10,637 bases of DNA, from NCBI GenBank assembly GCA_021819225.1, contig JAKARU010000022.1, positions 1-10,637 of the forward strand, read 5' to 3'. Position numbers and translations under genes: made by a program. Positions 1-6,702 of the stretch are shown piece after piece. The DNA is from Thermoplasmata archaeon (GTDB lineage: Archaea; Thermoplasmatota; Thermoplasmata; Thermoplasmatales; Thermoplasmataceae). Under the pieces are notes generated by a model. It worked only from the letters and a program-made list of their open reading frames with translations. It made no database searches and was not told the origin of the DNA. The first letter of the stretch is position 1, and every line of letters starts with the position of its first letter.

Positions 1-517
1 TCCGATCTCCCAGTTCTGGAATCCTGTGCTTCTGCAGCACTTCAACCATGTGTTCCCCCAGGGTCAACGAGGGATTTAGGGATCGGAAAGAATCCTGCAT
101 CATATATGATATGCGCTTGCCCCTTATTTCCCCCATAAGTTCATCGTATCTCTTAGGCTTGTTTTTTGCGTTGATTGCAGTAGAATTTTTATTTTTTCCA
201 TCCTTGATTCTGGAAAGTGAAAATCTCTGTTTTTTATTTTCAAAGTAATAGAGCAGGTTCATATCATCTAAAACTACTCTTCCGCTTTCCACCATTCCAT
301 TTTGATCCGGAATCATGTTTACTATGCTATCTGCAAGGACTGTCTTGCCAGAGTTGCTTTCTCCTGTCAGGCCATAAATTTCCCCCTTGCGAATTTTGAT
401 GCTTATGTTATCAAGCGATCTGGCATTAATTTCTGATTTCTTCAGGCTGGAAACAATATTCTCAATCCTGATGGCGTATTTTGATTTGTTATCGGCAGTC
501 AAAGGGTTTTTTGCCAT
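1..517 (-). CDS. Peptide ABC transporter ATP-binding protein (DppD/OppD type), N-terminal part
   Basis: This is the nucleotide-binding subunit that would power the two permeases encoded just upstream in the operon. The frame is open from the ATG at 517 to the left edge (172 codons seen). A Walker A motif GESNSGKT lies at residues 52-59, and a Q-loop with the typical oligopeptide-transporter context (MMQDSFRSLNPSLTLGE) runs from about residue 139 to 155. The signature, Walker B and H-loop lie outside the window. The start codon follows the dppC stop directly (TAAATG), with a GGGAGGAG ribosome site inside the end of dppC. The stretch between Walker A and the Q-loop is about 30 residues longer than I recall for E. 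coli DppD; the extra part is a Lys/Asn-rich segment near residues 90-128. Whether it is the DppD or the DppF paralogue cannot be decided here. Confidence 0.9.
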   Translation of the reverse strand, partial: MAKNPLTADNKSKYAIRIENIVSSLKKSEINARSLDNISIKIRKGEIYGLTGESNSGKTVLADSIVNMIPDQNGMVESGRVVLDDMNLLYYFENKKQRFSLSRIKDGKNKNSTAINAKNKPKRYDELMGEIRGKRISYMMQDSFRSLNPSLTLGEHMVEVLQKHRIPELGDR

Positions 518-1537
518 TTACACATCTCTCCTCCCGATATCGAGGGCATCTCTCAGCCCATCGCCCATTATGTTTACTCCGACCACGATAATCACCAGGA
601 AGAGTACCGGCAGGGCGGTCGTCCACCAGTTGGAGAGCCCTCCCGGCACAGGTTGAACCATCAGGCTTCCCTGGGCAATAAGATTTCCCAAATCCGGCAG
701 GAATTTTGACAGTCCGAAAACATCCTGCAAATTTAGGTATTCAATAAAGGAGAGAAAAAGTATTACGCTTCCAACATTAAGCGTGATCTGGATTATGAGA
801 GGAGACAGGACATTGGGCATCACATGCTGGAACAGGTTCTTAATATGGTTTGATCCACCTGTTATTGCAGCATCAATATATCTTGTTTTCCTAATATTCA
901 TTGCTGCGGATCTGCTTATTCTCGCATAAACCGGAAAGAGCGAGATTATGAGTGCAATTGACAGAACATCGAGCCCATCGAATGGTATGTTGTTTATTTG
1001 AAGTGAGATCGAGAATAACAGGGAAATGCCAATAGCAGTAACATAGTATGGCAGGCTTATGAATGCATCCATGAACCTCATGAGGACTTCGTCAACTATC
1101 CCGCCGAAATAACCAGAAAAAGTTCCTATCAACAGTCCAGTCATTGATGAAAGGAACACTATGAGCCCCGTATACCCCATATCTATATACATTGATGAAA
1201 GAATTGCAGGCAGAATTGGAATACCGTCATAAGTTGTCCCAAGGTAATACCACCAGACTGGCCCACTGCCATAAAGGACAGACGGCTTCAGTGTGGGCGG
1301 AAGGGGCACAGTGGACGTCCCTCTTATAAATACTGTGAGTTGTGTTATCAACCCATAGCCTGCACCGAGGTACTCAGGCACCGCAACATCCATGATGGCT
1401 ATAATGGAGTAAACCACGAAAATTATAAATCCCGCAAGGAACCTCTTCTTCTTCAAAAGCATTGCGAGACTGAGTTTAGATCCCACAATTTTATTTTCAT
1501 ATTTTCCAGCCTTATAAAATGAACCCAGCTTACTCAT
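518..1537 (-). CDS. dppC: Peptide ABC transporter permease, DppC/OppC family
   Basis: This is the second membrane subunit of a dipeptide/oligopeptide importer. The protein has 339 residues, with an N-terminal cytosolic stretch, a first membrane helix at about 33-53, a long extracytoplasmic loop (about 54-118), and five further helices (near 121-141, 155-175, 190-206, 235-265, 308-326). The cytoplasmic coupling loop that docks on the ATPase is recognisable as IDAAITGG at 221-228 followed by HVMPNVL. It is an EAA loop with Asp in place of the usual Glu. The start at 1537 is supported by a GAGGTG ribosome site five bases upstream, which overlaps the TGA stop of dppB. The gene is co-transcribed between dppB and the ATPase gene. 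The fold and family are clear; the actual substrate (peptide, nickel or sugar) cannot be told from the sequence. Confidence 0.93.
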   Translation of the reverse strand: MSKLGSFYKAGKYENKIVGSKLSLAMLLKKKRFLAGFIIFVVYSIIAIMDVAVPEYLGAGYGLITQLTVFIRGTSTVPLPPTLKPSVLYGSGPVWWYYLGTTYDGIPILPAILSSMYIDMGYTGLIVFLSSMTGLLIGTFSGYFGGIVDEVLMRFMDAFISLPYYVTAIGISLLFSISLQINNIPFDGLDVLSIALIISLFPVYARISRSAAMNIRKTRYIDAAITGGSNHIKNLFQHVMPNVLSPLIIQITLNVGSVILFLSFIEYLNLQDVFGLSKFLPDLGNLIAQGSLMVQPVPGGLSNWWTTALPVLFLVIIVVGVNIMGDGLRDALDIGRRDV

Positions 1538-1546
1538 AAAAGCACC

Positions 1547-2605
1547 TCACACTCTCACCTCAGGTCTCAACATGTAATAAACAAGATCAGCGGCCAGATT
1601 TGCTAAAATGAATATGATGCCAAAGAAGAGGGTCAGGGAGGCCAGAGCAAGCCCATTTGTTCTAACGGAGTTCAAATTGCCTATGATTTCCACTATCAGG
1701 AATCCAAGGCCCTTTATTCTGAAGAAATATTCCACTACAAGGCTGCCGGCAAGCAAATATGCCATCATCAGGCCAATTATTGTGGCTGAGGGAAAAAAGC
1801 TATTCCTCAGTGAATAGTTTGCAATAATGAAGCGATGGTTCAACCCTCTTGCAACTGCATTTCTTGTGCTTGTACTGTTAGAACGATCCATAATCCCGCC
1901 ACGGATATATCTGGCTACAATGGACAGCATGCTCAAAGTGAGGGCAACCACCGGTATAACAAGGTGCAAAAGTGCAATATAAGCAAGTGTAAAATCGCCA
2001 TGCAACAGTGAATCCAAAAAAAGCATGTGTGTTGGGTTGGATACATTGTTTGTCACCCATGGCATATTGGGGGCAGAAGAATATCCCTGCCCTCCAAGAG
2101 GCAACCCTGAACTGCCTCCAAACAATCCTGAGAAAAATCCTATTCTGCTTCCAAATGTAAATTCAAGGATGAGGGATATCCAGAAAACGGGCATTGCATA
2201 GAATGCAAGCGTAACTATTCTTGAGAGGTAATCCGGGCTCCTATTGCTTGAGTCTCCAATATACGCTCCCAGCGGGATACCTATCATCAGGGTGAGAATG
2301 GCCGTGAGGGCCGCAATCTCGAGTGTTACTGGAAAATAGAGCATGATGCCAGTTATGAACGGGCCTTTAAACATGGCAGTGGTTATTATTCCAAAATGCC
2401 CATGGAGAATCATGGACAAATAAGAAAAGTATCCTGGAATGAAGCTGCCATATACAGGCAGATATGGCCTTGAAAAGGAGAATGTAAGGAGAGATAAAAG
2501 AAATAATGTTGGTAGAATCGCGCCCAACCTGGCCGCAATGTAAAGTCGCAAGTCCATCCATCTGCTAAAAAGATATGTTATATAACCTATTTGGTTTTGA
2601 AACAT
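1547..2605 (-). CDS. dppB: Peptide ABC transporter permease, DppB/OppB family
   Basis: This is the first membrane subunit of the importer and the first gene of the operon. The 352 residues contain a first helix at about 27-45, a large extracytoplasmic region, helices near 92-114, 128-150, 205-230, 272-292 and 318-345, and a coupling loop at about 247-271 (TRNAVARGLNHRF) that corresponds to the EAA loop. The C-terminal end DLVYYMLRPEVRV is typical of DppB. An extracytoplasmic insert at about 155-200 is rich in Gly, Ser, Pro and Asn. The start at 2605 is taken because AT-rich TATA-like sequence lies 15-35 bases upstream, as expected for a leaderless transcript. Met17 (ATG at 2557) would give an N-terminus closer to bacterial DppB but has no ribosome site. 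No substrate-binding protein gene is next to the operon on this side. Confidence 0.92.
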   Translation of the reverse strand: MFQNQIGYITYLFSRWMDLRLYIAARLGAILPTLFLLSLLTFSFSRPYLPVYGSFIPGYFSYLSMILHGHFGIITTAMFKGPFITGIMLYFPVTLEIAALTAILTLMIGIPLGAYIGDSSNRSPDYLSRIVTLAFYAMPVFWISLILEFTFGSRIGFFSGLFGGSSGLPLGGQGYSSAPNMPWVTNNVSNPTHMLFLDSLLHGDFTLAYIALLHLVIPVVALTLSMLSIVARYIRGGIMDRSNSTSTRNAVARGLNHRFIIANYSLRNSFFPSATIIGLMMAYLLAGSLVVEYFFRIKGLGFLIVEIIGNLNSVRTNGLALASLTLFFGIIFILANLAADLVYYMLRPEVRV

Positions 2606-2615
2606 TCTAAAATGT

Positions 2616-2642
2616 TGATTTTTAAAAATATTGCCATATAAC
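2616..2642 (-). promoter_or_regulatory. Probable promoter of the dppB-dppC-ATPase operon
   Basis: On the minus strand two TATA-like stretches precede dppB: TATTTTTAAAAATC (about 2631-2618) and TTATATGG (about 2641-2634). The second would place transcription start about eight bases before the ATG, and the first at or just beyond it. Either fits a leaderless or near-leaderless archaeal mRNA, and I cannot choose between them. Confidence 0.4.
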
Positions 2643-2667
2643 AGTAATTTTTGTTATTTTGAATGAT

Positions 2668-2690
2668 ATTGTTTAAATTCCTTTAACAAT
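2668..2690 (+). promoter_or_regulatory. Probable coaA promoter with an overlapping inverted repeat
   Basis: TTTAAA at 2672-2677 lies about 34 bases before the coaA ATG and would put the transcript start near 2700, giving a leader of about nine bases. The same stretch forms an imperfect inverted repeat: ATTGTTTAAA (2668-2677) faces TTTAACAAT (2682-2690), with one extra T. A protein bound there would cover the TATA box, so it could be an operator. The sequence is AT-rich, so chance is a real alternative. Confidence 0.35.
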
Positions 2691-2708
2691 TTCACAACAG
2701 GTAAAAAA

Positions 2709-3659
2709 ATGGCAGCCTCAGATTTTGAAACACCATTTGTCACTGTTGAAAGGGAAAAATGGAAAAAACTCAGGGATAGGAAGAAAATCACCATTACAGA
2801 GGATCAGCTGAGGGAAATAAGGGGCATTAATGAAAACATTTCATTGAAAGAAGTAAAGGAGATTTACGCTCCACTGACAAGGCTGTTAAAAGTATATTAT
2901 GACAACTACCGGCGCCTCAATAAAGCGAGGAAGGCATTTCTTGAGATAGAAAATGAAAGGGTGCCTTACATAATAGGCATTGCCGGAAGCGTAGCAGTGG
3001 GAAAAAGCACCACCGCCAGAATTCTTAAAGAACTCATTTCCACCTGGAAAAATTCGTTAAATGTATATATTGTGACAACGGATGGTTTCCTTTACCCCAA
3101 TGCGGAGCTGAACAGAAGAAATATAATTGAAAGAAAAGGGTTTCCAGAGAGCTATGACCTGAAATCCCTGATCAGTTTCCTTTACAGGATCAAGTCAGGG
3201 GTCAATGATATAAAGGCTCCATTTTATTCCCACCTGAAATATGACATTGTGCCGGGGGAAGAAATAGAGATAAAGAATCCGGACATCATCATTTTTGAAG
3301 GACTGAATGTTTTGCAATCCCATTCTGACAGGGTGGATGGCGTATCTCATGATCTCATGGTCTCTGACTTTTTCGACTTCTCAATATATGTTGATGCCGA
3401 TGAGGAAATAATAGAGGGGTGGTTCGTGAAAAGATTCCTGAAGCTCAAGGAAACTGCTTTCAAGGACCCAAACTCCTATTTTCACAAACTGGCATCAATT
3501 CCAGATGAAGATGCCATAAAGATAGGGCAGGATATCTGGGATCGAATAAATGGATTGAACCTGAAGATGAATATAGAAAGGACAAAGTACCACGCGCAAT
3601 TGATATTGAAAAAAAGGAGCAACCACGAAGTCAACTTTGTCCAGTTAAGAAAGATCTGA
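2709..3659 (+). CDS. coaA: Type I pantothenate kinase (CoaA family)
   Basis: The enzyme phosphorylates pantothenate with ATP to 4'-phosphopantothenate, the committed step of coenzyme A synthesis in the cytosol. The 316 residues are collinear with E. coli CoaA from end to end. The P-loop GSVAVGKST is at 93-101, TTDGF with the probable catalytic Asp at 125, KGFPESYD at 143-150, YSHLKYD at 173-179, FEGLNVLQS at 196-204, SDFFDFSIYVDA at 219-230, RFLK at 242-245, and DPNSYFH at 253-259. The residues matching E. coli Lys101, Arg106 and His177, which bind CoA for feedback inhibition, appear to be kept (Lys99, Arg104, His175), so product inhibition is possible. The start is fixed by alignment of TPFVTVEREKW with the E. 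coli N-terminus. Most archaea instead use pantoate kinase plus phosphopantothenate synthetase; as I recall, a related kinase was described from Picrophilus torridus. Confidence 0.96.
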   Translation: MAASDFETPFVTVEREKWKKLRDRKKITITEDQLREIRGINENISLKEVKEIYAPLTRLLKVYYDNYRRLNKARKAFLEIENERVPYIIGIAGSVAVGKSTTARILKELISTWKNSLNVYIVTTDGFLYPNAELNRRNIIERKGFPESYDLKSLISFLYRIKSGVNDIKAPFYSHLKYDIVPGEEIEIKNPDIIIFEGLNVLQSHSDRVDGVSHDLMVSDFFDFSIYVDADEEIIEGWFVKRFLKLKETAFKDPNSYFHKLASIPDEDAIKIGQDIWDRINGLNLKMNIERTKYHAQLILKKRSNHEVNFVQLRKI

Positions 3660-3672
3660 TATGACTCAGATC
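3653..3672. terminator. Hairpin between the convergent coaA and thiolase genes
   Basis: GATCTGA (3653-3659) and TCAGATC (3666-3672) are a perfect seven-base inverted repeat with a six-base loop. The left arm contains the coaA stop codon TGA. On the minus strand the stem is followed by TTTCTT, so it resembles a terminator for the thiolase transcript more than for coaA. Archaeal termination relies mainly on T-runs, so the role is uncertain. Confidence 0.4.
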
Positions 3673-3684
3673 AATGGAATTGCC

Positions 3685-4860
3685 CTACTCTTCCCTTTCT
3701 ACAATGGCGCCATTCGCCATTCCTCCACCCTCACATATGGCAATAAGCCCGCGCTTTGCTTTCTTCCGTTCAAGAGTATTGATCATTGAACCTACAATCC
3801 TTGATCCCGTTGCACCAAGCGGATGGCCAATGGCAATTGCACCTCCATGGACATTCACTCTTTCAGGGTTTGCGCCGGTAGCCTTGATCCACGCAAGCAC
3901 CACCGATGCAAAAGCTTCATTGACCTCGAAATAGTCGAAATCATCAATTGCCAGTTTTTCCTTTTTCAGAATCCTGTGTGTTACTTCAATAGGCCCGGTA
4001 AGCATTTCTATTGGATTCACTCCAACAACAGAGAAGGATTTCAACCTGGCTCTTTTGTCAAGATTCAGTTTATCTGCTGTTTCCCCTGAGGAGATTAGGG
4101 TAATTGATGCACCATCAGATATCTGGCTCGAGTTTCCCGCAGTTATATTTTCAACGCCTTTGAAGGCATCCGGGAGCCTGGAAAGTTTCTCAATGGAAGT
4201 ATCTCCCCTGATTCCCTCGTCGGTTTCCAGGATCTTTTTGTCGCCGTTCCTGTCCAGCCCTTCAACTGGAACAATTTCGCCTCTTAAACTGCCAATGCTT
4301 GAAAATGCTTTTTTATGGCTCTCAAGGCTGAAAACGTCCATTTCATCCCTTGAAATGTTGTATTTTTTTGCTATGATTGAAGCGGCTTTTGCCTGGCTGA
4401 ACCATTGTTCTTCATTGGGATACCTCTGCCTCAATTCATCCGTAAAGGGTGTGGAATCGTCCCTAATGCTTGAAAACATCGGCACCCTTGTCATGGATTC
4501 GACCCCACCCGCCAGTACCAGATCGTAAATTCCTGCCTCAACACCACTGTAACCAAATTGTATCGATTGAAGGCTGGAGCCACACTGCCTGTCTATTGTG
4601 GCACCAGGCACAGTTTCCGGGAATCCTGCAGCCAGCAGGGCATTTCTTGCAATATTTGCGGACTGTTCCCCTACCTGGTCCACACATCCAACAATAAAGT
4701 CATCAACAATTTCAGGATCAATGCCGTACTTCACCACAACTTCCATGGATAGTTTTCCAAGCATTTTAACGGGGTTAGTCATCCTTAATGCTCCACCTCT
4801 CTTCCCAAAGGGAGTCCTCAAATTTCCAGAAACGAATGTTTCTTTTATTTCTCTTCTCAC
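3685..4860 (-). CDS. Thiolase family acetyl-CoA acetyltransferase / 3-ketoacyl-CoA thiolase
   Basis: The enzyme either joins two acetyl-CoA to acetoacetyl-CoA or cleaves 3-ketoacyl-CoA in beta-oxidation. The 391 residues match the usual thiolase length of about 390-400. The N-terminal RTPFGKRGGAL (15-25) is typical. The acylated nucleophile is Cys93 in DRQCGSS (90-96). The second half carries NEAF (314-317), GHPLGATGSR with His346 (345-354), and the second catalytic Cys376 in CEGGGMANG (376-384). All active-site residues are present, so it should be active. This full Cys-His-Cys set is of the bacterial/FadA type, unlike the archaeal thiolase that works with a DUF35 partner in the mevalonate pathway; no DUF35 or HMG-CoA synthase gene is adjacent. 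A role in fatty-acid breakdown is therefore my preferred reading. There is no ribosome site before the ATG, consistent with a leaderless mRNA. Confidence 0.93.
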   Translation of the reverse strand: MRREIKETFVSGNLRTPFGKRGGALRMTNPVKMLGKLSMEVVVKYGIDPEIVDDFIVGCVDQVGEQSANIARNALLAAGFPETVPGATIDRQCGSSLQSIQFGYSGVEAGIYDLVLAGGVESMTRVPMFSSIRDDSTPFTDELRQRYPNEEQWFSQAKAASIIAKKYNISRDEMDVFSLESHKKAFSSIGSLRGEIVPVEGLDRNGDKKILETDEGIRGDTSIEKLSRLPDAFKGVENITAGNSSQISDGASITLISSGETADKLNLDKRARLKSFSVVGVNPIEMLTGPIEVTHRILKKEKLAIDDFDYFEVNEAFASVVLAWIKATGANPERVNVHGGAIAIGHPLGATGSRIVGSMINTLERKKAKRGLIAICEGGGMANGAIVEREE

Positions 4861-4878
4861 ACCTGAACATGTTCTACA

Positions 4879-4917
4879 GATAATTATCTCTTATCATTTC
4901 TTATCAAGTAGGGATAA
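4879..4917 (-). promoter_or_regulatory. Thiolase promoter region with repeated GATAA motifs
   Basis: Reading the minus strand toward the gene, GATAA occurs at 4905-4901, 4895-4891 and 4888-4884, and an inverted copy lies at 4913-4917. The first two copies are ten bases apart, one helical turn. The last copy is part of the palindrome GATAATTATC (4879-4888), which sits about 25 bases before the ATG where a TATA box is expected. Repeats in phase over a promoter suggest a regulator site, but this is unproven. Confidence 0.35.
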
Positions 4918-4970
4918 TGTGCTGTCATTTAGAAAAACTCCCAATAAATATTTCCGGCAAGTTATTGTAA

Positions 4971-4992
4971 AAATTATTAAATAAAAATATAT
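4971..4992 (+). promoter_or_regulatory. Probable promoter of the SDR gene at 5002
   Basis: The AT-only run ATTATTAAATAAAAATATAT lies 10-30 bases before the ATG at 5002, and there is no ribosome site. A TATA box centred near 4977 would give a transcript starting at or beside the ATG. Confidence 0.45.
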
Positions 4993-5001
4993 TGCACTTG
5001 C

Positions 5002-5940
5002 ATGGAAAATAAAAAAGTTATGGTTCTCGGAGCAACAGGTTCGATCGGGAAGAGGCTTTACCGCTCATTAAAGGAAAAGGGCTATAAAATCTATGTCGCT
5101 TCAAGAAACATTGAGGGTGCAAAGCAACTTTTTCCAGATGCTGAGGCTTATTTCGAGTACAATATTTTAAAACCGGATGATCTTTCAGAATTCATTAATG
5201 GCATTGGGGCTGTTGTAAATTTAGCAGGTGCGCCAATTTTTGCACACTGGAAAGGAGGTTATGAAAAGGAAGTTGTGGATAGCAGGGTAAAAGGTACCAG
5301 TTATGTTGTTGAGGCGATTGCAAAATGTGAAAAAAAGCCTGAAGTCCTGATAAATGGTTCCGCTGCTGGAATATATGGATATTCAGAGAATGTTGCTGCG
5401 GATGAAAATTCACCGGCAGGGAAGGACTTCTGGGGACAATTGGTTCTGACCTGGGAAAGGGAAGCTTACAGGGCTGAAAATCTGGGAGTAAGGGTGGTTA
5501 CAGTAAGAACAACTCTTGTTCTTGAAAAAGGTGAAGGGGCTCTTGATGCACTTGTTCCTTATTTCAAAAAAGGAATTGGAGGATATGTGAGGCCGGGAAA
5601 CCAGTTGTTTCCATGGATACATATGGAAGATGAAATCGGAATCATAACAAGTGCCATGGAAGATAGCAGTTTCAAAGGCCCGATCAACTGTGTTGGAGGC
5701 AACTGCACATCCAGAGCCTTCTCAGAAAGCATAGGGAAAGCGCTGAACAAAAGGGCAAGGCTTCCAATACCCGGATTCGTTGTAAAATTCCTTTTCGGCA
5801 GGGCATCGGATCTGGTCCTGAAAAGTCAATCAATAAAATCAGAAAAGATGGGGGCGATTGGGTACGGGATAAAGTTTACTGACATAAATACTGCAATGGA
5901 GGATATCCTGAAAACTGATGACAGGACTGAAAACCCATAA
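5002..5940 (+). CDS. TIGR01777-type SDR-family NAD(P)-dependent epimerase-like protein
   Basis: This is an atypical short-chain dehydrogenase/reductase of the TIGR01777 (YfcH-like, SDR39U1) group, whose reaction is generally not known. The 312 residues begin with a Rossmann motif VLGATGSIG (8-16), and ASRN near 33-36 may contact the NADP ribose phosphate. Then come the family-typical NLAGAPI (73-79), a helix with DSRVKGT (93-99), and NGSAAGIYGY (118-127) with the Ser/Tyr pair of the active-site region. FPWIHMEDE (203-211) follows. The C-terminal part (about 255-303, PIPGFVVKFLFGR through DINTAMEDIL) matches the DUF1731 tail that marks this group. The length agrees with the family (about 300). 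The gene stands alone, transcribed divergently from the thiolase, so context gives no substrate. A short polar tail (303-312) is not conserved in my memory of the family. Confidence 0.9.
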   Translation: MENKKVMVLGATGSIGKRLYRSLKEKGYKIYVASRNIEGAKQLFPDAEAYFEYNILKPDDLSEFINGIGAVVNLAGAPIFAHWKGGYEKEVVDSRVKGTSYVVEAIAKCEKKPEVLINGSAAGIYGYSENVAADENSPAGKDFWGQLVLTWEREAYRAENLGVRVVTVRTTLVLEKGEGALDALVPYFKKGIGGYVRPGNQLFPWIHMEDEIGIITSAMEDSSFKGPINCVGGNCTSRAFSESIGKALNKRARLPIPGFVVKFLFGRASDLVLKSQSIKSEKMGAIGYGIKFTDINTAMEDILKTDDRTENP

Positions 5941-6012
5941 GAAGAGAATAGTTTGTAAAATTAAATTGCTGTTCCAAACCATTTCAGATTAGTTGCATTT
6001 TTATCCAATTGG

Positions 6013-6038
6013 GAGTGGGAAACATCACATTCCTGCTC
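6013..6038. other. Imperfect inverted repeat between convergent genes
   Basis: GAGTGGGAA (6013-6021) and TTCCTGCTC (6030-6038) pair at seven of nine positions around an eight-base loop. It lies in the 141-base gap between the SDR gene and the membrane-protein gene that converge here. It could be a terminator or chance; nothing else stands out in the gap. Confidence 0.2.
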
Positions 6039-6081
6039 TACACAATAACATGGGATGATAAAAATCGGGCCACTAAAAGGT

Positions 6082-6693
6082 TTAAAATCTCCGCCTAAAC
6101 ATTTGAACCGTGTAGTTTTTGGGGTCACCCTCAAGTGCATCCATATATTCTTCCGGAGGCTTCCATGTGAAATGACCCGTCATTCTTTTGAATTCCTTGC
6201 CAACAGTGATAAAATGAGGAGTTAAAATGATAAATGGTAGGATAATGAGTGAAGACGATATTTCTCTATATTCATTAAGGTGATTGATGACGAAAATAGT
6301 GTCTTGCGATACGACTACAGCTGATATGGCAATACAGAGATACAAGATAAGAAACAATCTATTTAAGTTTAGGTCAAAGAAAAAAGGCTTATATCTCAGT
6401 AGTATCTTTCTTTTTTTCCTCATGCGCGCTTTTGTTGATTTCATATCAGAAGAACCCGTTGTTTCTTCGACTCCATAATAAGACCTTTTAGCTATAATTG
6501 ATAAAATCACCAATGACAATATAATAAATCCTATACTTGTTAGTAAAAATATATATAAATGATTAATCACTAGAATAGGGTTGTATAATGCGAACAGACA
6601 CAATAAAAAGATATCCAATGTCATTACAGTTGTAATGTCAGGCAAAGTAAGATCAAAAAGAATTGGCTGATATTTTCTCATCATATTTTTCAT
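6082..6693 (-). CDS. Membrane protein made of two tandem copies of one module; function unknown
   Basis: I do not recognise a family. The protein has up to 203 residues and about four membrane helices (near 22-38, 47-68, 112-130, 147-163). It consists of two related halves: KYQPILFDLTL (7-17) with VINHL (42-46), and RYKPFFFDLNL (100-110) with VINHL (135-139). The spacing from the Tyr to the VINHL motif is 34 residues in both halves, so the repeat period is 93 residues. The halves are joined by a basic cytosolic-looking linker (about 70-99, TKARMRKKRK), and the protein ends in a charged tail (169-203). GAGGGGAGG directly abuts the first ATG, which is too close. Met4 (ATG at 6684), nine bases after GGAGG, is the better start. 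The gene starts nine bases after the stop of the secreted-protein gene, so the two are almost surely co-transcribed and probably act together. The AT content is higher than in the housekeeping genes. A membrane partner, anchor or immunity protein are all possible. Confidence 0.75.
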   Translation of the reverse strand: MKNMMRKYQPILFDLTLPDITTVMTLDIFLLCLFALYNPILVINHLYIFLLTSIGFIILSLVILSIIAKRSYYGVEETTGSSDMKSTKARMRKKRKILLRYKPFFFDLNLNRLFLILYLCIAISAVVVSQDTIFVINHLNEYREISSSLIILPFIILTPHFITVGKEFKRMTGHFTWKPPEEYMDALEGDPKNYTVQMFRRRF

Positions 6694-6702
6694 CCTCCCC
6701 TC
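6694..6702 (-). promoter_or_regulatory. Ribosome binding site that argues for the Met4 start of the membrane protein
   Basis: The minus strand reads TAA-GAGGGGAGG-ATG between the two genes. The GGAGG core touches the first ATG, leaving no spacer, whereas the in-frame ATG at 6684 has a normal spacer of nine bases. Translation probably begins at 6684 (or at the adjacent ATG at 6681). Confidence 0.6.

Noticed and set aside
4055..4528. A 157-codon plus-strand open frame
   Set aside because: It is antisense to the conserved thiolase, with Ser/Leu-rich composition typical of a shadow frame.
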